Assembly: GCF_900115155.1 (NCBI RefSeq)
Contig: NZ_FOVM01000001.1
Coordinates: forward strand, 682,001 to 746,000
From: Mycetocola miduiensis
GTDB taxonomy: Bacteria > Actinomycetota > Actinomycetes > Actinomycetales > Microbacteriaceae
Reading direction: 5' to 3'
Length of the DNA: 64,000 nt
The notes beneath the pieces were generated by a model. That model was not told the origin of the DNA. It saw only the letters and a program-made list of their open reading frames with translations, and ran no database searches. The position numbers and the translations under genes were made by a program. Shown here piece after piece: positions 1 through 8,530 of the stretch (position 1 is its first letter; the number at the start of each line of letters is the position of its first letter).

Positions 1-110
1 GCGGCCTGCAGCTCCTCTGCCACGCGGCGTCCCGAGCGGAGCGAGACATCACGTTCGTGGGAGATCCCGCCGGCGAGCACCACGATGTTGAGCTTCTTGA
101 ATGTAGTCAT
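1..110 (-). CDS. D-alanine--D-alanine ligase-like protein, N-terminal fragment
   Basis: Only the first 36 codons lie in the window; the gene runs off the left edge. From an ATG at 110 the protein begins with a short lead and then VVLAGGISHERDVSLRSG, which matches the N-terminal glycine-rich strand-loop of the ATP-grasp D-Ala-D-Ala ligases that make the peptidoglycan dipeptide. The aminotransferase gene upstream ends 34 bp away on the same strand, so the two are probably co-transcribed. Actinobacteria often carry a second, ligase-like paralogue near parAB, and the fragment is too short to tell that paralogue from the main Ddl. Confidence 0.72.
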   Translation of the reverse strand, partial: MTTFKKLNIVVLAGGISHERDVSLRSGRRVAEELQA

Positions 111-144
111 GATCAGGCCTTTTCTCTGGTCTGTGTGCGGGATA

Positions 145-1467
145 TCAGGACATATTGGGGGGAGGTGCCGTGAACTTCCCGCGTGCTTTCGAACTCGTCA
201 GGCGCCCCGTTCCAGCGAAAGTGTTAAGCAGGTCGAGCTCGCCGTTGATGACCGTGGCGAGGCGTCGGATGCCGACACGGATGCTCTCAGGCGCCGGGTA
301 GCAGAAGGACAACCGCATGTTCTGGTGCCCGTCGCCATCAGCAAAGAACGCCGTGCCCGGGGTGTAGGCAACGAGTTCTTTGACGGCACGCGGCAGCATG
401 GCCTTCGAGTCCAGCCCCTCCGGCAGAGTGAGCCACACGTAGAAGCCACCTGTCGGGTTCGTCCAGGTGAGGTCGGGCAGGTATTCCCCGAGCGCAGAGA
501 GCATCGTTTCTTTGCGCTCCTTGTAGACCCCGCGGAAGGTATTGATCTGGGCCTTCCAGTCGGCCTGGTCCAGATACTGCGAGATCACCAGCTGGCTGAA
601 CGACGACGGACAGAGGATCGCCGCCTCGTTGGCCAGAATCAACTTCTCGCGGATGGCGTGAGGCGCGAGGGCCCAGCCGACACGGAAGCCCGGTGCGAGC
701 GTCTTGGAGAATGTCCCCAGATAGACGACGCCGTCCTGTTCGAGCGAGCGCAACGCCGCCGGTGGCTTCTGATCGAAGTAGAGCAACCCGTACGGGTTGT
801 CTTCAAGCACGAGGATGTCATTCTCCCGCGCAATCTGAAGGATCTCGCTCCGCCGTGCTTCCGAGAGCGTGACGCCGGCAGGGTTGTGGAAGGTGGGAAT
901 CGTGTACAGGAACTTGATCTTCTTGCCGTCGGCCTTGAGCCGCGCAATCTGCTCGCGCAGCGCCTCGGGGATGAGCCCATCGTCGTCCATCGCGACATGG
1001 TTCACCTCGGCCTGGTAGCTCTTGAAGATGACCATCGCGGTGACGTAGCTCGGTCCCTCGGCGAGGACGACGTCACCCGGGTCGATGAAGAGTTTGCTGA
1101 ACAGTTCGAGGGCGTGCTGGCTCCCTGTCGTGATGACGACGTCCGAAGCGCTGCCCTGGATGCCCTCGAGAGCCATCACGTCAAGCGTCTGCTCCCGGAG
1201 CTTCTCAACACCCTGCCCCGAGCCGTACTGCAGGGCGACAGGGCCCTGTTCTCGCATGACGCGACTCATGGCATCCGTCACCAGGTCCTCGGGAAGGGCG
1301 GAGACGAACGGCATCCCACCGGCCAGCGAGACGACCTCTGGGCGGCTGGCGACGGCGAACAGTGCACGGACCTCGCTGGCGGCCAACCCGGCCGTGCGGG
1401 CGGCGTAGGCGCCGTACCACGGGTCGAGGTTGTTTCCGGATGCTTGGCGGTGGACTGGTTCTGACAC
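145..1467 (-). CDS. PLP-dependent aminotransferase, class I/II (LysN/MocR-type fold)
   Basis: A 440-residue cytosolic fold-type I aminotransferase. Visible landmarks are the LYTIPTFHNPAG segment with Asn195, the EDNPYG loop with Asp223 and Tyr226 that contact the cofactor, and the Schiff-base lysine Lys255 in GTFSKTLAPGFRVGW. This signature belongs to the 2-aminoadipate / aromatic aminotransferase group (LysN, ARO8-like). The exact amino donor cannot be read from sequence. The length is full for the family and there is no N-terminal GntR domain, so it is an enzyme and not a MocR regulator. The start is GTG at 1467, preceded by a GGAA-type ribosome-binding site. It lies downstream of the trxA terminator and upstream of the ligase-like gene. 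Confidence 0.88.
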   Translation of the reverse strand: MSEPVHRQASGNNLDPWYGAYAARTAGLAASEVRALFAVASRPEVVSLAGGMPFVSALPEDLVTDAMSRVMREQGPVALQYGSGQGVEKLREQTLDVMALEGIQGSASDVVITTGSQHALELFSKLFIDPGDVVLAEGPSYVTAMVIFKSYQAEVNHVAMDDDGLIPEALREQIARLKADGKKIKFLYTIPTFHNPAGVTLSEARRSEILQIARENDILVLEDNPYGLLYFDQKPPAALRSLEQDGVVYLGTFSKTLAPGFRVGWALAPHAIREKLILANEAAILCPSSFSQLVISQYLDQADWKAQINTFRGVYKERKETMLSALGEYLPDLTWTNPTGGFYVWLTLPEGLDSKAMLPRAVKELVAYTPGTAFFADGDGHQNMRLSFCYPAPESIRVGIRRLATVINGELDLLNTFAGTGRLTSSKARGKFTAPPPNMS

Positions 1468-1552
1468 TGTTCTTCCGTTCCTGGTTCCTAATCGATGTTA
1501 TCGGGGTTGAGTGATGCCAATTGCGCGCGTGTGGCTCCTGTTTTCGGTGGGT

Positions 1553-1588
1553 AAAAAAAAGACCCGCCCGGCGTGTGCCGGGCGGGTC
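1553..1588 (-). terminator. Rho-independent terminator of trxBA
   Basis: A perfect 12-bp GC-rich stem (1561-1572 with 1577-1588) closes a GTGT loop. Read on the minus strand it is followed by eight T residues (1553-1560). It starts 20 bp after the trxA stop, so it ends the trxB-trxA transcript before the aminotransferase gene. Confidence 0.93.
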
Positions 1589-1608
1589 GAGTTTCGAGGG
1601 TCGCCGGA

Positions 1609-1932
1609 CTACGCCAGGAAGGCGGCCAGGTCGGCTTCGAGTGCTGCTTTGGGCTTCGCGCCGATGATGGTCTGCGCGACCTCTCCACCCTTGAACACCT
1701 TGAGGGCGGGGATGGAGGTGATCTGGTACTGCATCGCCAGGCCGGGGTTCTCGTCGACGTTCACCTTGACGATGTCGAGCTTGTCGAGGTTCTCAGTCGC
1801 GATCTGGTCGAGGATCGGCGAAACCATGCGGCAGGGGCCACACCACTCGGCCCAGAAGTCGACGAGGACCGGTCGGGCGCTCTGCAGAACCTCTTTGTCG
1901 AAGGTGCTTTCGGATACGGCGCGTGCTGACAT
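1609..1932 (-). CDS. trxA: Thioredoxin
   Basis: A 107-residue cytosolic thioredoxin, the usual length. The redox site WCGPC has Cys31 and Cys34, and the cis-proline is Pro75 in TSIPAL. It reduces protein disulfides and is itself recharged by the thioredoxin reductase encoded 31 bp upstream. The start chosen is ATG at 1932, with AAGGAG placed 8 bp before it; a longer in-frame reading adds 42 residues that resemble no thioredoxin and overlap trxB. It is co-transcribed with trxB from a SigR-type promoter and ends at a strong terminator. Confidence 0.97.
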   Translation of the reverse strand: MSARAVSESTFDKEVLQSARPVLVDFWAEWCGPCRMVSPILDQIATENLDKLDIVKVNVDENPGLAMQYQITSIPALKVFKGGEVAQTIIGAKPKAALEADLAAFLA

Positions 1933-1963
1933 GAAGTGTTCTCCTTTGTGGATGGGTCGAAGT

Positions 1964-2938
1964 CTAGACGGATGCCGCGACGGCTGACGCGATTTCCGGG
2001 TTGTGCTGGGCTTCCTGCTCGAGGCTTGCGAGGAAGTGTTCGGCGTCGAGTGCGGCAACGGTTCCGGATGCGGCGGCCGTCACGGCCTGACGGTAGGTCG
2101 GGTCGATGACGTCACCTGCGGCGAAAACGCCGGGCAGGTTTGTGCGGGAGGACCGGCCGTCGACGGCGATGGTGCCGTCCTTGGTGAGTTCGAGCTGACC
2201 GTGGAAGAGGTGCGTACGCGGGTCGTTGCCGATCGCGACGAACAGGCCGCCGAGTTCGAGGTGGCTTTCGCTTCCGTCAACTGTGGATCTCAGAGTGACA
2301 CCGTCGACGGCGTTCTCTCCGGAGATGCCGACAACTTCGGAATTCCAGATGAATTCGATCTTGTCGTTGGCGAATGCGCGCTCCTGCATGATCTTGGACG
2401 CGCGGAGGGTGTCCTTGCGGTGGATGACGTAGACCTTCGACGCGAAGCGGGTGAGGAAGGTTGCCTCTTCCATTGCGGAGTCGCCACCGCCGACGACGGC
2501 GATCGTCTTCTGCTTGAAGAAGAAGCCGTCACAGGTTGCGCACCACGAGATCCCTCGGCCGGAGAGGCGTTCTTCGTCCTCGAGACCGAGTTTGCGATAG
2601 GCGCTGCCGGTCGCCACGATGACGGATGCCGCCTCGAAGTCGCCCGAGTACCCGGTCTTCACGGTCTTCACGTCGCCTTCGAGCGATACCTCAGTGACGT
2701 CGTCGAGGATGACCTCGGTTCCGAAGCGTTCTGCCTGCTCCTGGAACTTGGTCATGAGTTCGGGGCCCTGGATTCCCTCGGGGAAACCGGGGTAGTTTTC
2801 GACCTCAGTCGTGTTCATCAACTCACCACCGGCTTCAACGCTCGAGGCGAGAAGCAGCGGGTTGAGGTTCGCCCGCGCCGCATAGATGGCAGCGGTGTAG
2901 CCGGCAGGACCCGACCCGATGATGATGACGTTGCGCAC
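1964..2938 (-). CDS. trxB: Thioredoxin-disulfide reductase
   Basis: A 324-residue low-molecular-weight thioredoxin reductase. It has the FAD dinucleotide motif GSGPAGYTAA near residue 8, the redox-active CATC at residues 133-136 and the NADPH motif VVGGGDSAMEEA near 148-159. It uses NADPH to reduce TrxA. The start is GTG at 2938, because CAAGGAG sits 6 bp upstream and the flavin motif follows at once; a longer frame beginning at 2977 has no such site. It forms an operon with trxA and is probably induced by disulfide stress through the promoter described at 2973-2998. Confidence 0.97.
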   Translation of the reverse strand: MRNVIIIGSGPAGYTAAIYAARANLNPLLLASSVEAGGELMNTTEVENYPGFPEGIQGPELMTKFQEQAERFGTEVILDDVTEVSLEGDVKTVKTGYSGDFEAASVIVATGSAYRKLGLEDEERLSGRGISWCATCDGFFFKQKTIAVVGGGDSAMEEATFLTRFASKVYVIHRKDTLRASKIMQERAFANDKIEFIWNSEVVGISGENAVDGVTLRSTVDGSESHLELGGLFVAIGNDPRTHLFHGQLELTKDGTIAVDGRSSRTNLPGVFAAGDVIDPTYRQAVTAAASGTVAALDAEHFLASLEQEAQHNPEIASAVAASV

Positions 2939-2972
2939 AGAAGCTCCTTGGAAAATGTCAGTCGCTGAATGG

Positions 2973-2998
2973 AACACATCTTAGTTCGACGATATTCC
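2973..2998 (-). promoter_or_regulatory. SigR/SigH-type promoter of trxBA
   Basis: On the minus strand GGAAT (2994-2998) is followed, after exactly 18 bp, by GTT (2973-2975). This fits the GGAAY-N18/19-GTT consensus of the redox-controlled ECF sigma factors SigR (Streptomyces) and SigH (Mycobacterium), which are known to drive trxBA. The predicted transcript start lies about 28 bp before the trxB GTG. The sigma factor itself is not in this window. Confidence 0.8.
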
Positions 2999-3050
2999 GC
3001 TCACCTGTACGGCGCTCCGCCGCTGCCTACCGGCCGCGCCAAACGGCGTT

Positions 3051-3130
3051 CGCGCGGGTGAAATGGTCAGCAGCGGGTGTATTCTCACCCGCGCGGTGCA
3101 GATTGACCCGCGCGGGGGTGCGCGCCCGCG
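3051..3130. repeat. CGCGCGGG-rich intergenic repeat, copy 1
   Basis: Directly after the murJ stop there are three CGCGCGGG/CCCGCGCG half-sites separated by short AT-richer spacers (GTGAAATGGT, GTATTCTCA, TGCAGATTGA). The arms can pair as a branched hairpin. The same layout recurs at 11251, 11803, 33091 and 37491, always between genes. It may also act as a terminator for murJ. Confidence 0.7.
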
Positions 3131-3132
3131 TC

Positions 3133-4761
3133 CTAACGGCGGCGGAGGCGGCGGGTGATCGGGGTGATCGCCTCACGCAGCTCCGGAGAGCGAACGGCGA
3201 GCAGCGCGCCGACGTAGACGGCTGACATGACGAGGCCGACGAGAACCATCGTCAGGAGGGCTCCGAGAACGGATGCCAGGGCCCATCCACCGCTGTAACC
3301 ACCGAGCAGCCCGACCAGGCCAGCACCGACCAGCACGGCGGGGACTGCAGCGGCTGAGTAGATGACGAGACTGCGCACGATGCGGGGGATCTCAAGGCCT
3401 GAAATGCGCCTGCGCAGAAGGATGCCGGCCGTGAGCATCTGAACGATGATCGAGATCGACATCGAGATGGCGAGTCCGAGGCCGATGAACCGCAGCGGCA
3501 GCAGCGAACAGGCCAGTGCCAGGACGATGTAGACGGAGACCTGGACAAGCGTGAAGAAGAACGGGGTGCGGGTATCGCCGAGAGCGTAGAACGTGCGCTG
3601 GAAGACGAACAGAACGGCGAACGGCACGAGGCCGATCAGGTACGCGATAAGTACGAAACCCATCGCGGCTGTGTCGGCGAACGCTCCGGTGAACAGGCTC
3701 GCGAACGGGAACGCCAGGACCATGAGCCCTGCGGTGGCCAGCACGATGATCAGAGTGATCTGGCGGATCGCGGAGGAGACATCCGTCTTCAGCTCTTCGG
3801 TGCGGTTCTCGCGTACGTGTTCTGCGAGGCGGGTGAAGTACGCGGTCGCAACTGAAAGGGTGATGACAGAGTGCGGCAGCATGAAGATGAGCCAGGCGTT
3901 CTGCAGGGTGGCGGTTGACGGTCCGTTGCCGGATGCGATGAGGGCGACGTTGCTCTGGATGAGCCCGGCAACCGTCGTCAGCGCAAGCATGGCGAAGGAC
4001 CAGCCGGCCAGCTTGCCCGTCGCCCGCAGGCCGATGCCCCGCCAGCCGAAATCGGGACGGTAGCTCAGCCCGATCCGCTTCCAGAAGAAGAACAGGACGA
4101 GCGCCTGCGTGGCCACACCGAGCGTCGCCGTTCCGGCCAGCAGGGTGATCATGTCGGGCGTCCACTCGGTGACCAGCCGTTCGCCGTTGGGGTCGGCGCC
4201 GAAGAAGACGATGAAGAGGACCAGGCCGACCATGGCGACGACGTTGTTGACGACGGGTGCCCAGGTGAATGGCCCGAAGAGCTTGTGCGCGTTGAGGATC
4301 TCGCCGAGCACCGTGTACAGGCCATAGAAGAAGATCTGGGGCAGGCACCAGTACGCGAAGGTGATCGCGAGCGCCCGGGCGTCAGGATCGAGCCGCACGG
4401 AGTAGAGATGCACCAGGAACGGGGCGAGGACGACCGCCAGAGCCGTCGCCACGAACAGCACGACGAGGGTGATGGTCAGGAGCTTGTTGACGTACGCCCG
4501 CCCGCCGTCGGCGTGCACGATCGAACGGACGATCGACGGCACGAGAATTGCGCTCAGCACGCCCCCGGCGATGATGATGTACAGGGTGTTAGGAAGCTGA
4601 TTGGCCACACCGAACGCGTCGGCACTCTGGCTGCTGACCAGACCGATCGTCGCAGCCAGCAGCATGGCCTTCACGAAGCCGAGGATGCGCGACACCATCG
4701 TCCCGGAGGCCAGGAACATGCTGGCGCGTCCGATGCTGCCGCTTTCAGTCGTTTTCGTCAT
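3133..4761 (-). CDS. murJ: Lipid II flippase MurJ (MviN family)
   Basis: A 542-residue polytopic membrane protein with about 14 hydrophobic segments, typical of the MOP-superfamily flippase MurJ. It moves lipid II across the cytoplasmic membrane for peptidoglycan synthesis. Family landmarks include the N-terminal GTMVSRILGF segment and a Pro/Gly-rich helix around YFTRLAEH. The C-terminus is a short Arg-rich cytosolic tail (RRLRRR). There is no C-terminal pseudokinase extension of the kind found on mycobacterial MviN. Its ATG overlaps the stop of the upstream DUF6049-like gene by 4 bp, which suggests translational coupling of the two envelope genes. Confidence 0.95.
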   Translation of the reverse strand: MTKTTESGSIGRASMFLASGTMVSRILGFVKAMLLAATIGLVSSQSADAFGVANQLPNTLYIIIAGGVLSAILVPSIVRSIVHADGGRAYVNKLLTITLVVLFVATALAVVLAPFLVHLYSVRLDPDARALAITFAYWCLPQIFFYGLYTVLGEILNAHKLFGPFTWAPVVNNVVAMVGLVLFIVFFGADPNGERLVTEWTPDMITLLAGTATLGVATQALVLFFFWKRIGLSYRPDFGWRGIGLRATGKLAGWSFAMLALTTVAGLIQSNVALIASGNGPSTATLQNAWLIFMLPHSVITLSVATAYFTRLAEHVRENRTEELKTDVSSAIRQITLIIVLATAGLMVLAFPFASLFTGAFADTAAMGFVLIAYLIGLVPFAVLFVFQRTFYALGDTRTPFFFTLVQVSVYIVLALACSLLPLRFIGLGLAISMSISIIVQMLTAGILLRRRISGLEIPRIVRSLVIYSAAAVPAVLVGAGLVGLLGGYSGGWALASVLGALLTMVLVGLVMSAVYVGALLAVRSPELREAITPITRRLRRR

Positions 4762-7034
4762 CGCTCCCCCGCGTCCGCGTGGGCCGCGGGTGTGGCATCC
4801 GTGTCGGTTGTGGCGTCCGTGTCGGCGTTGGCATCCATGTCGGTTCCGGCATACGTGTCGGCTGGGATGCGACGTTCGGCCCGGCGCTTGTGAACGGTGC
4901 GGATGAGGCCACCGATGAACAGAAGGGCGACGAGCGCGACGAGCACGGCTGCGCCGATGCCCTCCCAGTCCGCCCGTACGGTGACCGGGACGAGTGAGCT
5001 CTCACCGATCACGGCGCTTTGCGGCGAATAGAGTTGTAGGCGCACGGTGACCTCACCGTTGCCCAGCCGGGCCTCGACGGGCACCCGAACCGATTCGCGC
5101 GCGTTCGCGGCGATGGTCTGGGTAACGCTTGAATCAACGCTGAGCTTGAGACTCGAACTGGATGCCTGCAGCACCACGGTCACGGGCAGGTCGTATTCAT
5201 TCCGCACGGAGAATGGAAGCGAGGACTGGTTGCTGACCATGAGAATGGGGCTGGTCTCCGCAATTGAGACCGAGTCGAGCGTTCTCGTTGTTGCGGTGTC
5301 GTGGGCGGTGATGGCGCGGGCCCAGCCTTCAGAGTCCGAGCGCCAGGCCACAGCGAGCAGGGCGAGAATTTCGGCGCGTTCCCGGCCGGTCAGCAGTGCC
5401 GGTTCGTCGAGCATTGTAGAGAACGCCGCAAGGCTTGCCTCGCGGGTGTGCAGGCGCTTCACGAGGGCGATGCGATCAGGCCCTTGCGGCAGGTCGGTGA
5501 TGATGACGGCTTCGGCTTCCTCGGCGGCCGCTGCGCTCAACGCGGATGCGGCGACCGTCGGCATGGCCATCAGGGCTGTGATCGCGTCACTCAGGCGGGA
5601 GCCGGTGGGTGGCCATCCCCGATCGAGAGTGAGCATCAGGGTGCGCTGCGGGGCATTTGGCTCGGCCGCGATCACCATGAGGTGGCCGGCGAGGGTAGCG
5701 AGGGCATCCAGTTGCTCGTCGCTGGTGATTGCAGTTGCTGCCTGCCGCAGTGCGTCGGAGGCGGCGGCATCCGAGACGAGGACCGACGCGTCACCGTTGG
5801 TCCCGGCTGCACCCAGCGTGTAACCCCCTTCGGAGGTTACGTTGGTCGACGAAACAACCGTGGTGGTCGCACCGGATGCCGAAAAGACCGGAAAATCAGC
5901 GGCCTGCACGGTGCCGTCGTCGGGCCAGACGATGCCGGCGGAGGTGTACTGCCACTCGGTCAACTCAGCGAGGGTGGGCAAAGTGGGCTCGGCCGGCCCG
6001 GGAGTGGGTGAGGGGGTGGTGGTCGGTGCGATCGTCGGAGCGGGGTTTGCCGGCTCGTCGGGGTCCGTTGGCTCAGCATCGGGGACGGCCTCCTCGACGA
6101 AATTCTCCGGCTCCATGCTGTACAGAAGCGACGTGGGATTCAGCAGGCCGGGCAGGCCTGCCTGCGCCTGCACAGAGGCGTCCGCATCCGCGAACTGGAG
6201 CGGGAACGTTTCGTTGGTGGCGCGGCTGAGGCGGTCCAACCAGTTGACGGCTGACGCCGGCGCCGCGTTGCCGAGTGCGCGGATCGAGGCGATGATCATC
6301 GGGTCGATCCCCAGAGCGACCGGCCGGTCGATCAAGCCGTCGAGCTGCCGGGTGAGAACGCCGGACGGCGAGGTGTAGAGGGCCAGGGCGTCGGCGCCGA
6401 GGAGTCCGGTGGTGCTGGGCGGTGCCGTGATCGGAGCGGCAACCGCGACGCCGAGAGGGTTGTCCGTTGCGCCATCCGGCCGGTGGACGATCGTTTCGGA
6501 GTCTCCGACGACCGTGTCGGCGCTCGTGTAGCTTGCATCGATCGGATAGGCACCGGGCTCGGCTGGCAGGCCGAGCAGTTCGGCGCTCACCGTGATCGGC
6601 GTGATCGTGTGGCGGCCCCCCGGTTCGAGCACAGGGATCGGGATACTGGTCAGGACGCGATCGCTCGCCACGTCGCCCGCACCGGACAGCCATTCGGTCA
6701 GCGCTTTGCGCGAGTCGATGGGTTGGGTGCCGGACGTGATGTCCAGGGTGCCGGCGGGCAGGTCTGACGTCGTGGAGTTGTCGATGGTCACCGTCAGCGT
6801 CATCGCTTCCGCCCCGCTGAGGAAGCTCGCCGACTGGTTGATCTCAACGGTGACGTCCTCGACGGAAGCCGCTGCGGGCGCTACGGCGGGGGCGGCACGG
6901 CCAGCCTCATTCGCCGTCGTTCCGGAGGGTGAGCTGTCAAGCGCTACGGCGCCTGTTCCGACACCAAGGGACACCAAGCCGACTGCAGTGGCTACGAGCG
7001 CACGCAGTGTCTTCGTTAGTCGGTTCTTGGTCAT
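4758..7034 (-). CDS. DUF6049-like secreted, membrane-anchored protein
   Basis: A 758-residue protein of unknown function. An N-terminal signal sequence (residues 1 to about 33, a KNRLTK basic start then an Ala/Val/Gly core) exports it. A Pro/Thr-rich linker near the middle separates two extracytoplasmic parts, and one C-terminal membrane segment (GAAVLVALVALLFIGG) is followed by a basic stretch and an acidic Asp/Ala/Thr tail made of 18-bp DNA repeats. The gene sits immediately before murJ and overlaps it by 4 bp, a conserved actinobacterial arrangement, so a role in cell-wall synthesis is plausible but unproven. The start at 7034 (ATG) was chosen because the signal peptide begins there; a longer frame adds 68 residues without signal character. 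Confidence 0.85.
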   Translation of the reverse strand: MTKNRLTKTLRALVATAVGLVSLGVGTGAVALDSSPSGTTANEAGRAAPAVAPAAASVEDVTVEINQSASFLSGAEAMTLTVTIDNSTTSDLPAGTLDITSGTQPIDSRKALTEWLSGAGDVASDRVLTSIPIPVLEPGGRHTITPITVSAELLGLPAEPGAYPIDASYTSADTVVGDSETIVHRPDGATDNPLGVAVAAPITAPPSTTGLLGADALALYTSPSGVLTRQLDGLIDRPVALGIDPMIIASIRALGNAAPASAVNWLDRLSRATNETFPLQFADADASVQAQAGLPGLLNPTSLLYSMEPENFVEEAVPDAEPTDPDEPANPAPTIAPTTTPSPTPGPAEPTLPTLAELTEWQYTSAGIVWPDDGTVQAADFPVFSASGATTTVVSSTNVTSEGGYTLGAAGTNGDASVLVSDAAASDALRQAATAITSDEQLDALATLAGHLMVIAAEPNAPQRTLMLTLDRGWPPTGSRLSDAITALMAMPTVAASALSAAAAEEAEAVIITDLPQGPDRIALVKRLHTREASLAAFSTMLDEPALLTGRERAEILALLAVAWRSDSEGWARAITAHDTATTRTLDSVSIAETSPILMVSNQSSLPFSVRNEYDLPVTVVLQASSSSLKLSVDSSVTQTIAANARESVRVPVEARLGNGEVTVRLQLYSPQSAVIGESSLVPVTVRADWEGIGAAVLVALVALLFIGGLIRTVHKRRAERRIPADTYAGTDMDANADTDATTDTDATPAAHADAGER
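4783..4860 (-). repeat. 18-bp tandem repeats encoding an acidic tail
   Basis: Three clear consecutive 18-bp units start at 4801, 4819 and 4837, each close to RTGTCGGYNNNGGCRTMC, with degenerate copies on both sides. They encode a run of six-residue units of the D-x-D-A-x-T type at the cytosolic C-terminus of the DUF6049-like protein. Confidence 0.75.
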
Positions 7035-7194
7035 AGGCTTTCGCTGGCTCTGGGCCTCGCCAGCATGAGACCTGATTCTACGTGGGGACGCTGGATGGAT
7101 GCCGCCAGCCACTCCGTCCGCGGTCCGTGCTCCTACTCCGCTCGCTTGAGGGAGCGAAACAACCGAAGCGTGCCAGCACGACCCTGCCCGGCCC

Positions 7195-7467
7195 TCAGAC
7201 GAGATCCCACGGGTCACGCCCGCCTGGTCCCTCTGCAATCAGCCGGTCCTTCTTCCATCGCACCCAGCCGTGGATCTGCCTCTCGCGGTAATAGGCCTCG
7301 TCGATCCGGTCGAAGTACTCGAAGTACACGAGGGTTAGTGGTCGACGCCGTGAGGTGTACTTCGCGCCAAGCCCTGAGTCGTGCTGGTCCATCCGGTGCG
7401 AAAGGTCCCAGGTGCTGCCGGTGTACAGGGTTCCGTCGGAGCAGCGAAGCATATACATGTACGGCAT
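7195..7467 (-). CDS. GIY-YIG domain protein (UPF0213-like)
   Basis: A 90-residue single-domain GIY-YIG protein. The first strand reads MYML, the second gives LYTGST with the conserved Tyr-x-Gly, and Arg25 of the DLSHRM helix and the RERQIHGW region with a catalytic-type Glu follow. Stand-alone GIY-YIG proteins of this size (the YhbQ/UPF0213 group) are nuclease-like, and some cut damaged or branched DNA; the substrate of this one is not known. It starts with ATG at 7467 and is monocistronic. The next gene on the same strand ends 125 bp upstream. Confidence 0.85.
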   Translation of the reverse strand: MPYMYMLRCSDGTLYTGSTWDLSHRMDQHDSGLGAKYTSRRRPLTLVYFEYFDRIDEAYYRERQIHGWVRWKKDRLIAEGPGGRDPWDLV

Positions 7468-7591
7468 GAGTCGAGGATGCCGAGCCGCCGCCGGAGGTGT
7501 GACGGTGTTGAGGGATCCGTGGAGCGAGGAGGCCGCGCCGCAGGTTGTGAAGGAAGCCGTGCGGGCTTGCGAGTGCGTAGCACTTGAAGCC

Positions 7592-7945
7592 CTACAGCCC
7601 GATCTCGCCGATCATCGTCCACACCGTTCGCGTGAGGTCCGGGTGTTCGAGCGCGATCTCACGGAGCAGGTCGTACTCGAGCCTCGCGACGTTGTGGCGG
7701 TGGGTGTCGGCATCCGGGCGGTTGCTGCGCGCGGCATACCGGGCCATCGTGTACTGGGTGGTCAGTCCGCGGGCGTCGAGGGCATCGGCCCGCAACTCGT
7801 AGACGACGAGCTCATCGACCGTCGGCAGGTCGTGGATGAAGTCGTACGGGTCTTCGCCCGCGCGGCAGCGGTGCTCGATGATCACATCGAGTTCGTCGCG
7901 TGCGTACCGGCGCAAGCGGTCAAGGTCGAACGGCGTTGTGGTCAT
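7592..7945 (-). CDS. Hypothetical protein
   Basis: A 117-residue cytosolic protein that I do not recognise. It is charged, with many Arg and Asp residues, predicted mostly helical, and has no membrane segment or cysteine pair. A central segment (LPTVDELVVYELRADAL) and the ending LTRTVWTMIGEIGL are hydrophobic enough to form a compact fold. ATG at 7945 is preceded by a GGGAAGGGGCC ribosome-binding site. The neighbours, a GIY-YIG protein and a divergent DksA-like protein, give no clear lead. Confidence 0.7.
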   Translation of the reverse strand: MTTTPFDLDRLRRYARDELDVIIEHRCRAGEDPYDFIHDLPTVDELVVYELRADALDARGLTTQYTMARYAARSNRPDADTHRHNVARLEYDLLREIALEHPDLTRTVWTMIGEIGL

Positions 7946-7995
7946 GTCGGCCCCTTCCCGTCTCGCTTCATGGCCTGGTTCACTCGATGGCCTGG

Positions 7996-8033
7996 TGCGC
8001 CCAACGACCCGTTGATGCGCCCAACGACCCGTT
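7996..8033. repeat. Two 18-bp direct repeats in a divergent promoter region
   Basis: TGCGCCCAACGACCCGTT occurs at 7996-8013 and again at 8016-8033, a 20-bp period, roughly two helical turns. The pair lies between the divergent genes at 7945 and 8126, so it could be a tandem binding site. A shorter repeat, ATGGCCTGGT, lies just to the left. Confidence 0.6.
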
Positions 8034-8125
8034 AAAGGGTACGCCTTCTTCCCTGGGCAGCGGCAGAGCGGGCAGCGCGCGTGCGGAATTCATGGAAAAC
8101 GGGCACCTGCGTGCGACGATGGGCT

Positions 8126-8503
8126 ATGGAAAACTCACGGTTGAGCACAGCAACGTTGGAGCATTTCCGCGCGGTCCTCGAAGAGCAGCGTGCCGAACTG
8201 CTGCAACAGCGGGCGAACCACGAGGTCTCGCTGGCCGAAGTGCGCGTGGCGCGCGACGGAGAGTCTGACGACGAGCACGACCCGGAAGGCCCGACGATCG
8301 CGTCGGAGTGGTCAAGGCTCACCGGTCTCCAGGAGGAGGCCGCCCGCCAGCTCACCGTCCTCGACAAAGCACTCGCCCGCGTCGACGACGGCAGCTTCGG
8401 GATCTGCGCCCGCTGCGGCAAGCCGATCGGTCGCGCCAGACTCGACGCACGACCGGCCGCAGAACTCTGCATCGACTGCGCCCGGCTCGCCGAAAAGCGC
8501 TAA
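8126..8503 (+). CDS. TraR/DksA family zinc-finger protein
   Basis: A 125-residue protein with an N-terminal coiled-coil-like helical part (residues 10-90) and a C-terminal four-cysteine zinc finger, Cys94/Cys97 (CARC) and Cys115/Cys118 (CIDC). This is the DksA/TraR layout, in which the coiled coil enters the RNA polymerase secondary channel. The actinobacterial members are shorter than E. coli DksA and their role is less certain. ATG at 8126 was chosen because homology begins there; an upstream ATG in frame at 8081 would add 15 residues. The NUDIX gene follows after 27 bp and may share its transcript. Confidence 0.88.
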   Translation: MENSRLSTATLEHFRAVLEEQRAELLQQRANHEVSLAEVRVARDGESDDEHDPEGPTIASEWSRLTGLQEEAARQLTVLDKALARVDDGSFGICARCGKPIGRARLDARPAAELCIDCARLAEKR

Positions 8504-8530
8504 CTCGACTACGGCGCGTACGCTCGGCGT

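Noticed and set aside
85-1464. A 459-codon frame on the plus strand across the aminotransferase
   Set aside because: The minus strand codes for the aminotransferase with all catalytic residues; the plus frame is Arg/Glu-rich shadow sequence.
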